Assembly: GCA_029245125.1 (NCBI GenBank)
Contig: JAQWPZ010000032.1
Span: forward strand, 1-41,295
DNA length: 41,295 bases
From: Rubripirellula sp.
GTDB lineage: Bacteria; Planctomycetota; Planctomycetia; Pirellulales; Pirellulaceae
Direction of reading: 5' to 3'
Under the pieces are notes generated by a model. That model searched no databases, had not been told where the DNA came from, and worked only from the letters and a program-made list of their open reading frames with translations. Within the stretch, counting starts at the first letter, position 1; every line of letters starts with the position of its first letter. Shown piece by piece: positions 1 through 8,714 of this stretch. A program made the translations under genes and the position numbers.

Positions 1-444
1 AGCACGGGCTCCGAAGATGACTATTTTCAGTTGCAGATGAACTACCACGCCGATCAGTGGTTTGATGGTGGAGGCTTCCATGTCGCCGCCGTGAGGGCAG
101 GTGACACCATTGATGAAGCCCGAAGCGGCACCAATGCTCCCCTGTCATTCTCAAGTGACAACATCCGCTGGACGAATGTCATGGCCGCAATTGACGGCCA
201 ACTCCTATTCGCAGTGAAAAATGGACACGCGGATCAATGGGGCAATTTCGGAGGCCCCGACTACTTAGTTCGCATCGATAGCGAACACCTCGCAGACCTC
301 TCCAGCTACGATCCCGCCCAAAGTCTTGAAACCGTCGATATCGGATTTGGAGCCAACCGGGTATCCAAGATCACGCTGAAACAAGTTCGAATCTATCGTA
401 CCGATGGCAACATGCAGACCATCGACGTGAATGGGCACCCCTAG
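1..444 (+). CDS. 3' end of an unrecognised exported or surface protein (partial)
   Basis: The reading frame is open from the first base of the window and ends with a TAG at 442-444, so this is the C-terminal part (147 residues) of a gene that starts upstream. The visible part has no membrane segment and alternates short hydrophobic and polar/glycine stretches (for example WFDGGGFHVAAV and VDIGFGANRVSKITLKQVRI), which suggests a beta-rich domain. I do not recognise the family. It ends 44 bases before the Tad-domain gene on the same strand, so it is probably in the same operon and may be another pilus-like or TadE-type component; that is inference from position only. Confidence 0.6.
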   Translation, partial: STGSEDDYFQLQMNYHADQWFDGGGFHVAAVRAGDTIDEARSGTNAPLSFSSDNIRWTNVMAAIDGQLLFAVKNGHADQWGNFGGPDYLVRIDSEHLADLSSYDPAQSLETVDIGFGANRVSKITLKQVRIYRTDGNMQTIDVNGHP

Positions 445-488
445 TGTCCACGCATCATTGACGAATTCTCGAACTCAAAGGCGCTGTT

Positions 489-1661
489 ATGAAATTTTCA
501 TCACCGACCGTTGTACGCGGTCATCAAAAAAATGCGGCTCGTCGATGGAAGCAGATCGGACGAAAACGTCGGGGTGCGGCAGCCATACTGGGGCTGTTCC
601 TCACGATCAGCCTGATCATTTTGACCGCCATCACGCTCGATTTTGGTCGCATCAATGTCGGTCAAACCGAAATGAAGCGATCTGCCGATGCAGCAGCAAT
701 GGCAGCCTGTTGGGAAATGCATGATAATCGCGCCGCTAACCAAAGCACGACCGTCATTCACTCCGCCGCCGCGCAAGCTGCAAACCAGTTTGCCGCTTAC
801 AATTTGGTTGGCGAGCAAGCACCGCAATTCAATAGCTCGGATATTGTGATCGGAACTTATGGTGCCGATCAATCGTGGAGCTCGGCCGATCCAACCTCGT
901 TCAACGCTGTCCGAATTACACTGCGACGACAATCCGGCGCTAATGGAGAACTGCCCTTATTCTTTGGATCCCTGACGGGACGAAGCAGCCAGTCGTTAAG
1001 CACGACCTCCACAGCGGCCATGTTCAGCACGATCGCAGGATTCTACGAGCCGCCAAATTCTGAGTACACGATTGGAATGCTTCCAATCGCACTGGACGAA
1101 CCCAGCTGGCTGGCAGCAATCGCTGATGCGACTGAAGATCAGTATGCCTTTGCCAATGGAGGCGTCTCCTCTGGGTCAGATGGCATTTTCGAAGCCAATC
1201 TGTATCCCAAAGGAAACGGGTCGCCTGGCAACCGCGGAACCGTTGACATCGGAGCGGCAAACAACAGCACCGCTGACCTCTCGCGTCAGGTGCTGCATGG
1301 AATATCCAAGCAAGACTTTGCCGATCTTGGCAAACCATTGGAGTTTGATTCGAACGGTGAGTTACTGCTAAATGGAGATACTGGGATCAGTGCCGGGATC
1401 AAAGACGAACTGGCCACGCTGATCGGTAAGACACGAATGATCCCGATTTTTCGATCGGTGGCCAATAACGGCAATAACGCGATGTACACAATCGTGCGGT
1501 TCGAAGGCGTGCGAATCTTAGATGTCAAATTAACGGGCAAGAAGAGCTTGAAGCGTGTCATCATCCAACCAGCGACTGTCGTCGCGCGAGGCGCGAAGAT
1601 TGACACCACCGGAACGCACTACAGCACCCATTTGGTGACTCCCGTGATGCTTGTGGAGTGA
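489..1661 (+). CDS. Tad-domain (TadG-like) membrane-anchored protein
   Basis: This 390-residue protein has a short basic N-terminus (RKRR at about 26-29), then one hydrophobic segment at about 31-51, followed by QTEMKRSADAAAMAACWEMH. This is the classic signature of the putative Flp pilus-assembly TadE/G-like domain (Pfam Tad, PF13400). The remaining ~310 residues should lie outside the cytoplasm; they are rich in Ser, Asn and Gly and I do not recognise them. The ATG at 489 has an AAAGG ribosome site 8 bases upstream. The stop overlaps the next frame. In known systems such proteins are minor pilus components or assembly factors of Tad pili. No TadA ATPase, TadB/C or prepilin peptidase gene is in the window, so a working pilus cannot be inferred from here. 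Confidence 0.8.
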   Translation: MKFSSPTVVRGHQKNAARRWKQIGRKRRGAAAILGLFLTISLIILTAITLDFGRINVGQTEMKRSADAAAMAACWEMHDNRAANQSTTVIHSAAAQAANQFAAYNLVGEQAPQFNSSDIVIGTYGADQSWSSADPTSFNAVRITLRRQSGANGELPLFFGSLTGRSSQSLSTTSTAAMFSTIAGFYEPPNSEYTIGMLPIALDEPSWLAAIADATEDQYAFANGGVSSGSDGIFEANLYPKGNGSPGNRGTVDIGAANNSTADLSRQVLHGISKQDFADLGKPLEFDSNGELLLNGDTGISAGIKDELATLIGKTRMIPIFRSVANNGNNAMYTIVRFEGVRILDVKLTGKKSLKRVIIQPATVVARGAKIDTTGTHYSTHLVTPVMLVE

Positions 1662-1707
1662 CTTTTTTCGCGTTAGGCATCGAATCGGTCAGCGACCTGA
1701 AAATGAA

Positions 1708-1713
1708 GAGGAA
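1708..1713 (+). promoter_or_regulatory. Ribosome binding site deciding the TadE-like start
   Basis: The purine run GAAGAGGA lies at about 1705-1712, five bases before the GTG at 1718, and favours that start over the in-frame GTG at 1658 and the ATG at 1703. Confidence 0.5.
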
Positions 1714-1717
1714 TTCT

Positions 1718-2161
1718 GTGCAACATCGCCATCACGCAAAATTGAAAGTCGCAAAGTTGAGAGCGGCAAAGTCTAGAATGGGTACCTCCGCGATCGAATT
1801 TGCCATGATCGCTCCCTTAATGGTCGCCTTCACGTTCGGATTGGTGGAGGTTGGCAGGATCATGTTGGTCAAGCAATCAGCGACCCACGCGACCAGGGAA
1901 GGTGCCAGAATGGCGATCAAACCATCCTCGACGAGTGCGCAAGTCAAAGAACGTGTCGAGGAAGAACTCGCATTAATGGGCATCGATTCCGCGACCATCG
2001 TCATCACTCCCACCGTCATCCAGGATTCGGAACCAGGCGCGCAAGTACGTGTACAAGTCGATATCGCGATCGACTCAATCAGCTGGGCCCCCGGATTCTT
2101 TAACTTCGGGACAGCCGCTATCAGCGCAGAATCTTCGATGCGACGCGAAAGCACTCAGTAA
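1718..2161 (+). CDS. TadE-like pseudopilin
   Basis: This is a small protein of 147 residues with a basic N-terminus, then G22-T-S-A-I-E27-F-A and a hydrophobic segment to about residue 46. A glycine followed five residues later by glutamate at the start of the hydrophobic helix is the pattern of pseudopilins cut by prepilin peptidase. The following THATREGARMA matches the TadE family. I chose the GTG at 1718 because GAAGAGGA ends five bases before it. The frame stays open back to a GTG at 1658, overlapping the stop of the upstream Tad gene, and an ATG at 1703 is also in frame; neither has such a good ribosome site. Probably co-transcribed with the Tad-domain gene. Confidence 0.8.
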   Translation: MQHRHHAKLKVAKLRAAKSRMGTSAIEFAMIAPLMVAFTFGLVEVGRIMLVKQSATHATREGARMAIKPSSTSAQVKERVEEELALMGIDSATIVITPTVIQDSEPGAQVRVQVDIAIDSISWAPGFFNFGTAAISAESSMRRESTQ

Positions 2162-2294
2162 CTGCTGATACCGGTGAGGGAACTCACGGATACCAGACAA
2201 CGTTTGAAATGCCGTTTCGCTGCGGCATGATGAGGGGATCGGATTCGGTGTACACTGAAACCTTTCAAAATCTCCCTCGTCCCGGGAAGGAACG

Positions 2295-3845
2295 ATGTTT
2301 CGCCCTGTATTTCTTGCTGCCTTGCTCTGCACAGCCTGCTACACCACGTGGCACGCACCTCCCAGCCATGCCACCGAACAACCAAATATCATGGTGTTCC
2401 TGGTCGACGACATGGGGGTGATGGATACCTCGGTGCCGTTCTTGACCGATCAAGACGGAAAGCCGAAACGTTACCCGTTGAACGATTATTATCGCACACC
2501 GAGCATGCAGCGATTGGCCTCACAAGGAATCCGCTTCAATCAATTCTATGCGATGAGTGTCTGTTCGCCGACGCGCATCTCCATCATGACCGGCCAAAAC
2601 GCCGCGAGACACGGGGCAACGAATTGGATCAATCCTCGCAGCAACAATCGAGGCCCTAAGGGACCGCCTGATTGGAACTGGAAGGGGTTAAAATCAGGAG
2701 AGCTAACCCTGCCGTCTCTCCTCGCCGAAGCCGGCTATCAAACGATTCATGTTGGCAAGGGGCACTTTGGCCCCGACAACTCAGAGGGATCAGAGCCACT
2801 GAATCTGGGATTCCAAGTGAATGTCGGTGGAGCCTCGTTCGGAGCACCGGGTAGTTACTTTGCTAAAGAAAACTACGGCAAGGGAACCAAACGAAGCCAT
2901 CATGCGGTGCCACACTTAGACCAATACCATGGCAGTGAAACGTTTTTGACCGAGGCGTTAACAATCGAAGCCAAGGATCGCGTCAGTAACGCAGTGCAAG
3001 CTGATAAACCGTTCTACCTTTACATGTCCCATTACGCGGTTCACGCACCCTTTCATTCTGACCCGCGATTCGCCGACCACTACAAAGATTCTGGAAAACC
3101 AGCCAACGCACAAGCATTCGCCACCTTGATCGAGGGCATGGACAAATCACTCGGCGATTTACTTGATCACTTCGAAACACTTGGAGTTGCCGAAAATACA
3201 CTTGTGATTTTCCTGGGTGACAATGGCTCCGACGCGCCGCTGGGACACCAGCATGATGTTGCCTGTGCAGCCCCATTACGCGGCAAAAAAGGTGCGCACT
3301 ACGAAGGTGGAATGCGAGTCCCCATGATCGCCGCCTGGGCTGATCGAAACGATCGTAACCCGTTACAGAAAAAGCTGGCGATCCCCAAAAACCGAATCCA
3401 AACTCAAGTCGCTTCGGTCGAAGACTTGTTCCCCACCGTTGCCGAAATCACTCAGGTCAAGATCCCCACCAAGCACACACTCGATGGCACGACTTTGACA
3501 ACCTTGTTGACCGGCAAAGCCGATGCGAATCGAGAATCGACATTCTTGATGCATTACCCTCACGCCCCCCATCGCAGCACATACTTCAGTTGTTACCGCG
3601 ATGGCGATTGGAAAGTGATTTACCATTACTTTCCCTCGAAAGCATCGGAAGGCTCACATTACCAACTCTACAACTTGGCAAAAGACCCGTTCGAATCCAC
3701 CAATGTTGCGCAACAGAATCCCGCAAAGTTAAATGAAATGATGAAAAAGTTGGTTTCCGAACTTGATCGTCACCAAGCTCAGATGCCGTTCGACGGTGAA
3801 CCGATCTACCCGAAAACAAGCGACCAGGTCGCGGTAAAAGAGTAG
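2295..3845 (+). CDS. Exported type I (formylglycine) sulfatase
   Basis: This 516-residue arylsulfatase-family hydrolase has a signal peptide at about 1-26. The metal-binding start NIMVFLVDDMG is at 31-41 (D38, D39), and the activation motif C90-S-P-T-R94 follows with TG(Q) shortly after; in the family the cysteine is oxidised to formylglycine. The later family motifs HYAVHAPF and LGDNGSD are also present. Length is normal and the protein looks intact. The ATG at 2295 follows AAGGA at a good distance. The likely role is hydrolysis of sulfate esters on an external polysaccharide or glycan; planctomycetes carry many such paralogs, so the substrate cannot be named. It precedes the membrane-bound dehydrogenase gene by 89 bases, and the two may share a transcript. 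Confidence 0.92.
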   Translation: MFRPVFLAALLCTACYTTWHAPPSHATEQPNIMVFLVDDMGVMDTSVPFLTDQDGKPKRYPLNDYYRTPSMQRLASQGIRFNQFYAMSVCSPTRISIMTGQNAARHGATNWINPRSNNRGPKGPPDWNWKGLKSGELTLPSLLAEAGYQTIHVGKGHFGPDNSEGSEPLNLGFQVNVGGASFGAPGSYFAKENYGKGTKRSHHAVPHLDQYHGSETFLTEALTIEAKDRVSNAVQADKPFYLYMSHYAVHAPFHSDPRFADHYKDSGKPANAQAFATLIEGMDKSLGDLLDHFETLGVAENTLVIFLGDNGSDAPLGHQHDVACAAPLRGKKGAHYEGGMRVPMIAAWADRNDRNPLQKKLAIPKNRIQTQVASVEDLFPTVAEITQVKIPTKHTLDGTTLTTLLTGKADANRESTFLMHYPHAPHRSTYFSCYRDGDWKVIYHYFPSKASEGSHYQLYNLAKDPFESTNVAQQNPAKLNEMMKKLVSELDRHQAQMPFDGEPIYPKTSDQVAVKE

Positions 3846-3934
3846 ATCCCAACGAGTCGCACCCGAAACGTGAGCATCGGTTTAAACTTCGACTTCGAAG
3901 GACAGCCGGATTCCCATTGCAAATCGCTAATCGA

Positions 3935-6900
3935 ATGAACCGATCTCTGCTTGCTTGGATGGTGTTGGTCATCAGCACCACTGCTGTGCTGGGTGATGAC
4001 TTGCCCGAAATTTATGATACGCAAGCAATTCATGAGCGGCTTCGCACGCCGGCCGAAGCACTTGCGGCAATCGATTTACCGGACGGATTCAAAGCAACTT
4101 TGTTTGCTGCCGAACCGGACATACGCCAGCCTATCGCGTTGACGACCGACCACCGCGGTCGCTTGTGGGTCGTAGAAAATTACACCTACGCTGAACGAGA
4201 AACGAACTTCGACACCGCCACCCAACGGGATCGAATTCTGATTTTCGAAGACGTCGATGGCGACGGGCAATTCGATAAACGCACTGTGTTCTGGGATCAG
4301 GGCAAGAAAGTCACAAGTGTCGAAGTTGGCTTTGGTGGAATTTGGGTGTTAGCGGCGCCCGAACTCTTGTTCATTCCCGATCGAGACGGAGACGATCAAC
4401 CCGACGGAGAACCCGAAGTCATCCTCGACGGATGGGACGATGATCGAGTCCGTCATAACATTGTCAATGGATTGAGCTGGGGTCCCGATGGTTGGCTGTA
4501 CGGCCGCCACGGGATTCAAGCTACTTCTTTAGTGGGTTCCCCCGAAACACCACCAGAACATCGAGTTCAAATGGAATGCGCGATTTGGCGTTACCATCCG
4601 ACCCGTCGCCAAGTCGAAGTCGTCGCGAGGGGAACAACCAACCCATGGGGAATGGATTGGGACCAGCATGGTCAACTATTTTTTATCAATACCGTCATCG
4701 GGCATCTTTGGCATGTGGTGCCGGGATCCTACTACCAACGAATGTACGGTGACCATTTTGATCCGCATGTTTATCAGTTACTGCCGCAGACCGCTGATCA
4801 CTTTCACTGGGATGTGTCAGAAGAATCGTGGCACGATACCAAGCGGAACGGTGTCACCTCAGGAACAGACAAAGCAGGTGGCGGACACGCCCACCAAGGA
4901 ATGATGATCTATGCGGGCAACAATTGGCCCGATCAATATCGCGGTCAGTTGTTCACATTCAATTTTCATGGACGCAGAATCAACGTCGAACGACTGGAGC
5001 GGCACGGCGCAACTTATCGAGGCCGACATGAAAACGATTTCATGAAATCGGGTGATCCGTGGTTTCGCGGAATTGAGATGGTTTGCGGACCTGATGGTGG
5101 CGTGTACATCGCTGACTGGTCCGACATTGGCGAGTGTCATGAGAACGACGGTATTCACCGCTCATCAGGCCGATTGTTCAAAATTGTCTACGGTGAGACA
5201 AAACCCGAATCCCATGACTTGTCAAAGCTAACTTCCGTTGAACTCGTTAAGTTGCTTGACCATCGCAATGAGTGGTTCTCTCGCCATGCGAGGCGATTGC
5301 TGCAGGAGCGAGCCGTCACGGAAAACAACAATTCCGGACCATTCATGACCGATCAGGAATTGGCCGAGGTCATCGCTCAACTTCGACGTGACTTTCAAAC
5401 CAGTGACGCCCTGACCCACCGACTGCGTGTCATGTGGGCGCTGTATGCGGTCGGAGCTGCCAATGAAACGTGGCTAATCAATTGCCTGTCTGATCCCAAT
5501 GAGCATGTTCGTTGCTGGGCGGTGCAGTTGCTCATCGACCAGGGCTCCCCAACCTCGCAAGCACGCAACGCGTTGGAATCGCTTGCCACAAAGGAAGACT
5601 CTGGCTTGGTGCTGAGCTTTCTGGCATCGGCTTTGCACCGTTTGCCTCACCAACATCGCTGGGTTCTGGCCACACACTTAGCGTCACACCACAAATTCGC
5701 AAGCGATTCTCATTACCCGCTTTTTGTTTGGTATGGAATTCAACCAGCCGTCGCAGGCTATCCGAAACAAGCGGTAAGACTGGCGGACAGCTCTCGCTTA
5801 CCGCTGTTGCGGCAACATTTAGCAAGGCGACTTACCGAGGAAATCGATCATCAGCCCCAGGCCGTGAATGAATTAGTGAAACTGATTTCGGACGATCGAA
5901 CCGCGGCAGCAGGCGATATTTTACGTGGCATGCATGCTGCACTACAGGGCCGCAGCCAAGTCACTGCACCAAGTGACTGGGCTCGTGTGGAATCCGCGTT
6001 TGCGAGCCCTTCAACGGATGCCAACGAATTGGTACGGGACTTGTCGGTCGTGTTCGGTAGTGGTCGCGCGCTAAAGGACCTCTTGGAATTGGTGAAATCA
6101 GATGGAACCCCAATCGACGTCCGGCGGCGATCGATCCAGGCCCTTGTTACTGCCCGCACAGAGGGGTTCGCAACAACCCTTCAGCAACTACTGCCGAAAC
6201 GTTACATCAACGTGGAAGCAATCCGCGGCCTGGCGGCGTATCGAGATCCGGAAACAGCAAAATTGTTGCTAAAGCACTTTGATCGTTTTTATCAGCCCGC
6301 CAAAACCGAAGCGATTTCAACACTCGTTTCCCGCCCCGAGTATTGCTCGGTCTTGTTGGACGCGATTCAATCAGGAACGATCGAGCGGAATGAAGTTTCG
6401 CCTTTCCAGATCCGTCAAATACAGCTGTTTGGTAAACAAGAACTCAACACCCAGATCTCTCGCTTGTGGCCGGAGCTACAGCAAATCCCAGCTCAAAAAC
6501 AAAAGCAGATTGCCAATTACAAGAGCCTATTGACTGCTGAGGTGTTACTACAAGCAGACCTTTCCGAGGGTCGACTCCTCTTCAAACAACATTGTGGTAA
6601 GTGCCACAAACTGTTCAACGACGGTGAAACCGTTGGACCACCCCTCACCGGGACCCAGCGAAATCAACTTGATTATCTGCTTGAAAACATCGTGGACCCA
6701 AGTGCAACGGTCTCTAAAGATTATCAATTGAGCATCGTCCTGACCGATGACGGACGGGTGCTCAACGGCGTGCTGCTAGCTCAAAACGAACGAACGATTA
6801 CGCTTCGGACCACCGACCAACGCTTGGTGTTATCGCGGGACCAGATCGAAATGATCCGCGAATCCGCTCTTTCACTGATGCCAGATCAACAACTCGATCT

Positions 6901-6970
6901 CATGACGCCAGACCAAGTCCGAGATCTGATTGCGTACCTAATGTCACCCAGTCAAGTCCCTTTGCCGTAA
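3935..6970 (+). CDS. PVC-type membrane-bound dehydrogenase with HEAT repeats and C-terminal cytochrome c domain
   Basis: This is a 1011-residue exported protein. A signal peptide (about 1-20, ending in ...AVLG) is followed by a beta-propeller-like dehydrogenase region (about 25-420; FEDVDGDGQFDKRTVFW, GLSWGPDGWLYGRHG, CGPDGGVYIADWSD), which matches the TIGR02604 membrane-bound dehydrogenase family. The middle (about 430-860) is helical and HEAT-like. The C-terminus carries a c-type heme site, C887-G-K-C-H, in the TIGR02603 heme-binding domain. I chose the ATG at 3935 over the upstream TTG at 3917 because it begins the signal peptide directly. The protein should act in the periplasm or at the cell surface, oxidising an unknown, probably carbohydrate, substrate and passing electrons to its heme. 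It lies just behind a sulfatase. Confidence 0.9.
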   Translation: MNRSLLAWMVLVISTTAVLGDDLPEIYDTQAIHERLRTPAEALAAIDLPDGFKATLFAAEPDIRQPIALTTDHRGRLWVVENYTYAERETNFDTATQRDRILIFEDVDGDGQFDKRTVFWDQGKKVTSVEVGFGGIWVLAAPELLFIPDRDGDDQPDGEPEVILDGWDDDRVRHNIVNGLSWGPDGWLYGRHGIQATSLVGSPETPPEHRVQMECAIWRYHPTRRQVEVVARGTTNPWGMDWDQHGQLFFINTVIGHLWHVVPGSYYQRMYGDHFDPHVYQLLPQTADHFHWDVSEESWHDTKRNGVTSGTDKAGGGHAHQGMMIYAGNNWPDQYRGQLFTFNFHGRRINVERLERHGATYRGRHENDFMKSGDPWFRGIEMVCGPDGGVYIADWSDIGECHENDGIHRSSGRLFKIVYGETKPESHDLSKLTSVELVKLLDHRNEWFSRHARRLLQERAVTENNNSGPFMTDQELAEVIAQLRRDFQTSDALTHRLRVMWALYAVGAANETWLINCLSDPNEHVRCWAVQLLIDQGSPTSQARNALESLATKEDSGLVLSFLASALHRLPHQHRWVLATHLASHHKFASDSHYPLFVWYGIQPAVAGYPKQAVRLADSSRLPLLRQHLARRLTEEIDHQPQAVNELVKLISDDRTAAAGDILRGMHAALQGRSQVTAPSDWARVESAFASPSTDANELVRDLSVVFGSGRALKDLLELVKSDGTPIDVRRRSIQALVTARTEGFATTLQQLLPKRYINVEAIRGLAAYRDPETAKLLLKHFDRFYQPAKTEAISTLVSRPEYCSVLLDAIQSGTIERNEVSPFQIRQIQLFGKQELNTQISRLWPELQQIPAQKQKQIANYKSLLTAEVLLQADLSEGRLLFKQHCGKCHKLFNDGETVGPPLTGTQRNQLDYLLENIVDPSATVSKDYQLSIVLTDDGRVLNGVLLAQNERTITLRTTDQRLVLSRDQIEMIRESALSLMPDQQLDLMTPDQVRDLIAYLMSPSQVPLP

Positions 6971-7045
6971 ATGAAATCAGACCAAGTGGTGCGACCTTGC
7001 CTGCGGACGCTTGTGAGTCAATCTCGCTGTTTTCATAAAGCTGTT

Positions 7046-7100
7046 CCCTAAAAGGAACGTTCCTCAAAAGGGATCCCGCGCCATCGTCGCGGCTGCGGGA
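7046..7100. terminator. Inverted repeats between convergent genes (possible bidirectional terminator)
   Basis: The 182-base gap between two genes that end toward each other contains a perfect 12-bp palindrome, AGGAACGTTCCT (7053-7064), flanked by CCCT and AGGG. Next comes a GC-rich stem, TCCCGC (7074-7079) with GCGGGA (7095-7100). There is no long T-run, so intrinsic termination is plausible but not certain. Confidence 0.4.
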
Positions 7101-7152
7101 AACAAACCTTCGCGAATTTTTCAACTCGACGAAATCTGAAGAACAACGATCG

Positions 7153-8289
7153 TTAGCGTTTCGTCGCGTTGAATGGCGAATCGCTCGTTGCAGCGTGATA
7201 GCTTGGATCTAGTTGGCGGAGCATCATCAGTTCCGCGATGTTCTCTTGCGTCAGCACTCCCACTATCCGATCTCTTTCGGTGACCGGCAGGCTGCTCACC
7301 CCTAGCGTTTGCATTTTTTGTAGCGCTGGCTGCAACGAGTCGGATTGCGAGACGGCAACTTCACCGAGGGGCCTCATCACCTGTTCGATCGAAACATCAG
7401 GTCCCCGCTGCTGGATAACTTGCATCGCATGACTTCGGTACAACATGCCCACTGGAAGACCATCTGCCGTAACGACCGGAAAATCTTCCTGCATGCCTGC
7501 AAGCAAGCGATCTCGGATGAAAGCGATTGGCTGATGGGATTCAACAGTCGCAAACTGGGAAATCATCGCGGCACCGACGTTCAAATTTCCAATCAAGCTT
7601 GTCCTTCGCACCTGAGCAGCCTCACCACGGGCGCCGATGTAAACAAACATTGCGATAACAATCAGCAGTGGGTTGTACTTCAACCCGATGACAGCAAAAC
7701 AAACCGCGATCACCTTACCAATGGAGGCTGCAATGTCGGTCGCACGAACGCGGTCAATGCGGAATGCCAATAACGCTCGCAGCACGCGTCCGCCATCCAT
7801 TGGGAAGGCAGGAATCGCATTGAACAGAACCAAAAACAAGTTGATATTCAGCAAGGCTTGCCAAAATTGCACGCCCGACATCCCCTGACCCAATGAGAAA
7901 GACGATGCGTCTAAAGCCCCATAAGCCAATAACCCAGCACCGAGTAACAGAGCGATGACAACATTGACGGCGGGACCAGCGACAGCGATCACCAATTCTT
8001 TGATCGGCTCAGCCGGCATCTCACGTAATCGTGCGACACCACCAATCGGATACAGAGTGACATCCAGCGTCCCAATTCCGTACGCTCTGGCAGCCAGCGC
8101 GTGACCATATTCATGCGCCACGACACATGCGAACACAGCCAAGATTAGTAACACGTTAACTGCAGCAGCCAAGAGATCGTTGCCCGCCATCAGTGGCTTG
8201 ATACCAAACCAGCCTACCAGCAACAAAAATGTCCAATGGATCTTTAAATCAATGCCGGCAATCCGACCGATGTGGAACGCGCCACCCAT
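7153..8289 (-). CDS. Site-2 protease (M50 family) with C-terminal CBS domain pair
   Basis: This is an intramembrane zinc metalloprotease of about 378 residues. The zinc motif H-E-Y-G-H lies in the second hydrophobic segment (about 59-63), and the second motif NAIPAFPMDGGR supplies the metal-binding Asp (about 165). Several further membrane segments lie between about 15 and 215. The C-terminal ~120 residues look like two CBS domains, which in SpoIVFB/Rip-like relatives bind adenine nucleotides and tune activity. I chose the ATG at 8289 because GGAGA sits six bases upstream; a second ATG at 8295 would leave only one base of spacing. The substrate is unknown; an anti-sigma factor or membrane protein is typical for the family. 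It converges with the dehydrogenase gene. Confidence 0.9.
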   Translation of the reverse strand: MGGAFHIGRIAGIDLKIHWTFLLLVGWFGIKPLMAGNDLLAAAVNVLLILAVFACVVAHEYGHALAARAYGIGTLDVTLYPIGGVARLREMPAEPIKELVIAVAGPAVNVVIALLLGAGLLAYGALDASSFSLGQGMSGVQFWQALLNINLFLVLFNAIPAFPMDGGRVLRALLAFRIDRVRATDIAASIGKVIAVCFAVIGLKYNPLLIVIAMFVYIGARGEAAQVRRTSLIGNLNVGAAMISQFATVESHQPIAFIRDRLLAGMQEDFPVVTADGLPVGMLYRSHAMQVIQQRGPDVSIEQVMRPLGEVAVSQSDSLQPALQKMQTLGVSSLPVTERDRIVGVLTQENIAELMMLRQLDPSYHAATSDSPFNATKR

Positions 8290-8295
8290 AATCAT

Positions 8296-8300
8296 TCTCC
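8296..8300 (-). promoter_or_regulatory. Ribosome binding site of the M50 protease gene
   Basis: GGAGA on the minus strand lies six bases before the ATG at 8289 and one base before the ATG at 8295, which favours the shorter protein. Confidence 0.5.
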
Positions 8301-8714
8301 ATTTTCAGCATTGTACATCATGGGAAACGGCATTGGATGAACCATCGAATCCACCATGAACCCAAGCCAGTCGCAAGCGAGCGCCATTTTTTCATGCTGT
8401 GGACAGCGTTGCCCGACGTTGGTTGGCAATCGTGCGTAACTATCCATTGACTGCACGAGGCGTCCTCATCTGATTTTCACATCGCGGCTTTCCGCCTCGT
8501 ACAAGGTGACGCGATCTGCCGTTTTATCGACTCGGGCCTCGGATGCTAAAATCGTGAAATTGGCGGTAAAACCCACTTCGCCGCAATGATTATTTCTTTG
8601 CATGCCAACCAAACACTCAAGAATTCAGATCCCGCTTTCGCCGCATCAGCGAATGTTAGATAAAGTACACAAAGTCAGGTTCAGTTCATTTACCGAAAAT
8701 GCTTGGTCGACAAG
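8301..8714. other. Intergenic gap between divergent genes, no gene seen
   Basis: About 400 bases separate the M50 protease (minus) from the C39-like gene (plus). The gap should hold promoters for both, but I found no convincing pair of promoter hexamers. The only structure noted is a short GCGG...CCGC hairpin in the middle. Confidence 0.5.

Noticed and set aside
2209-2228. Terminator ATGCCG/CGGCAT after the TadE-like gene
   Set aside because: Only a 6-bp stem with an 8-base loop and no T-run, so support is too weak to list as a terminator.
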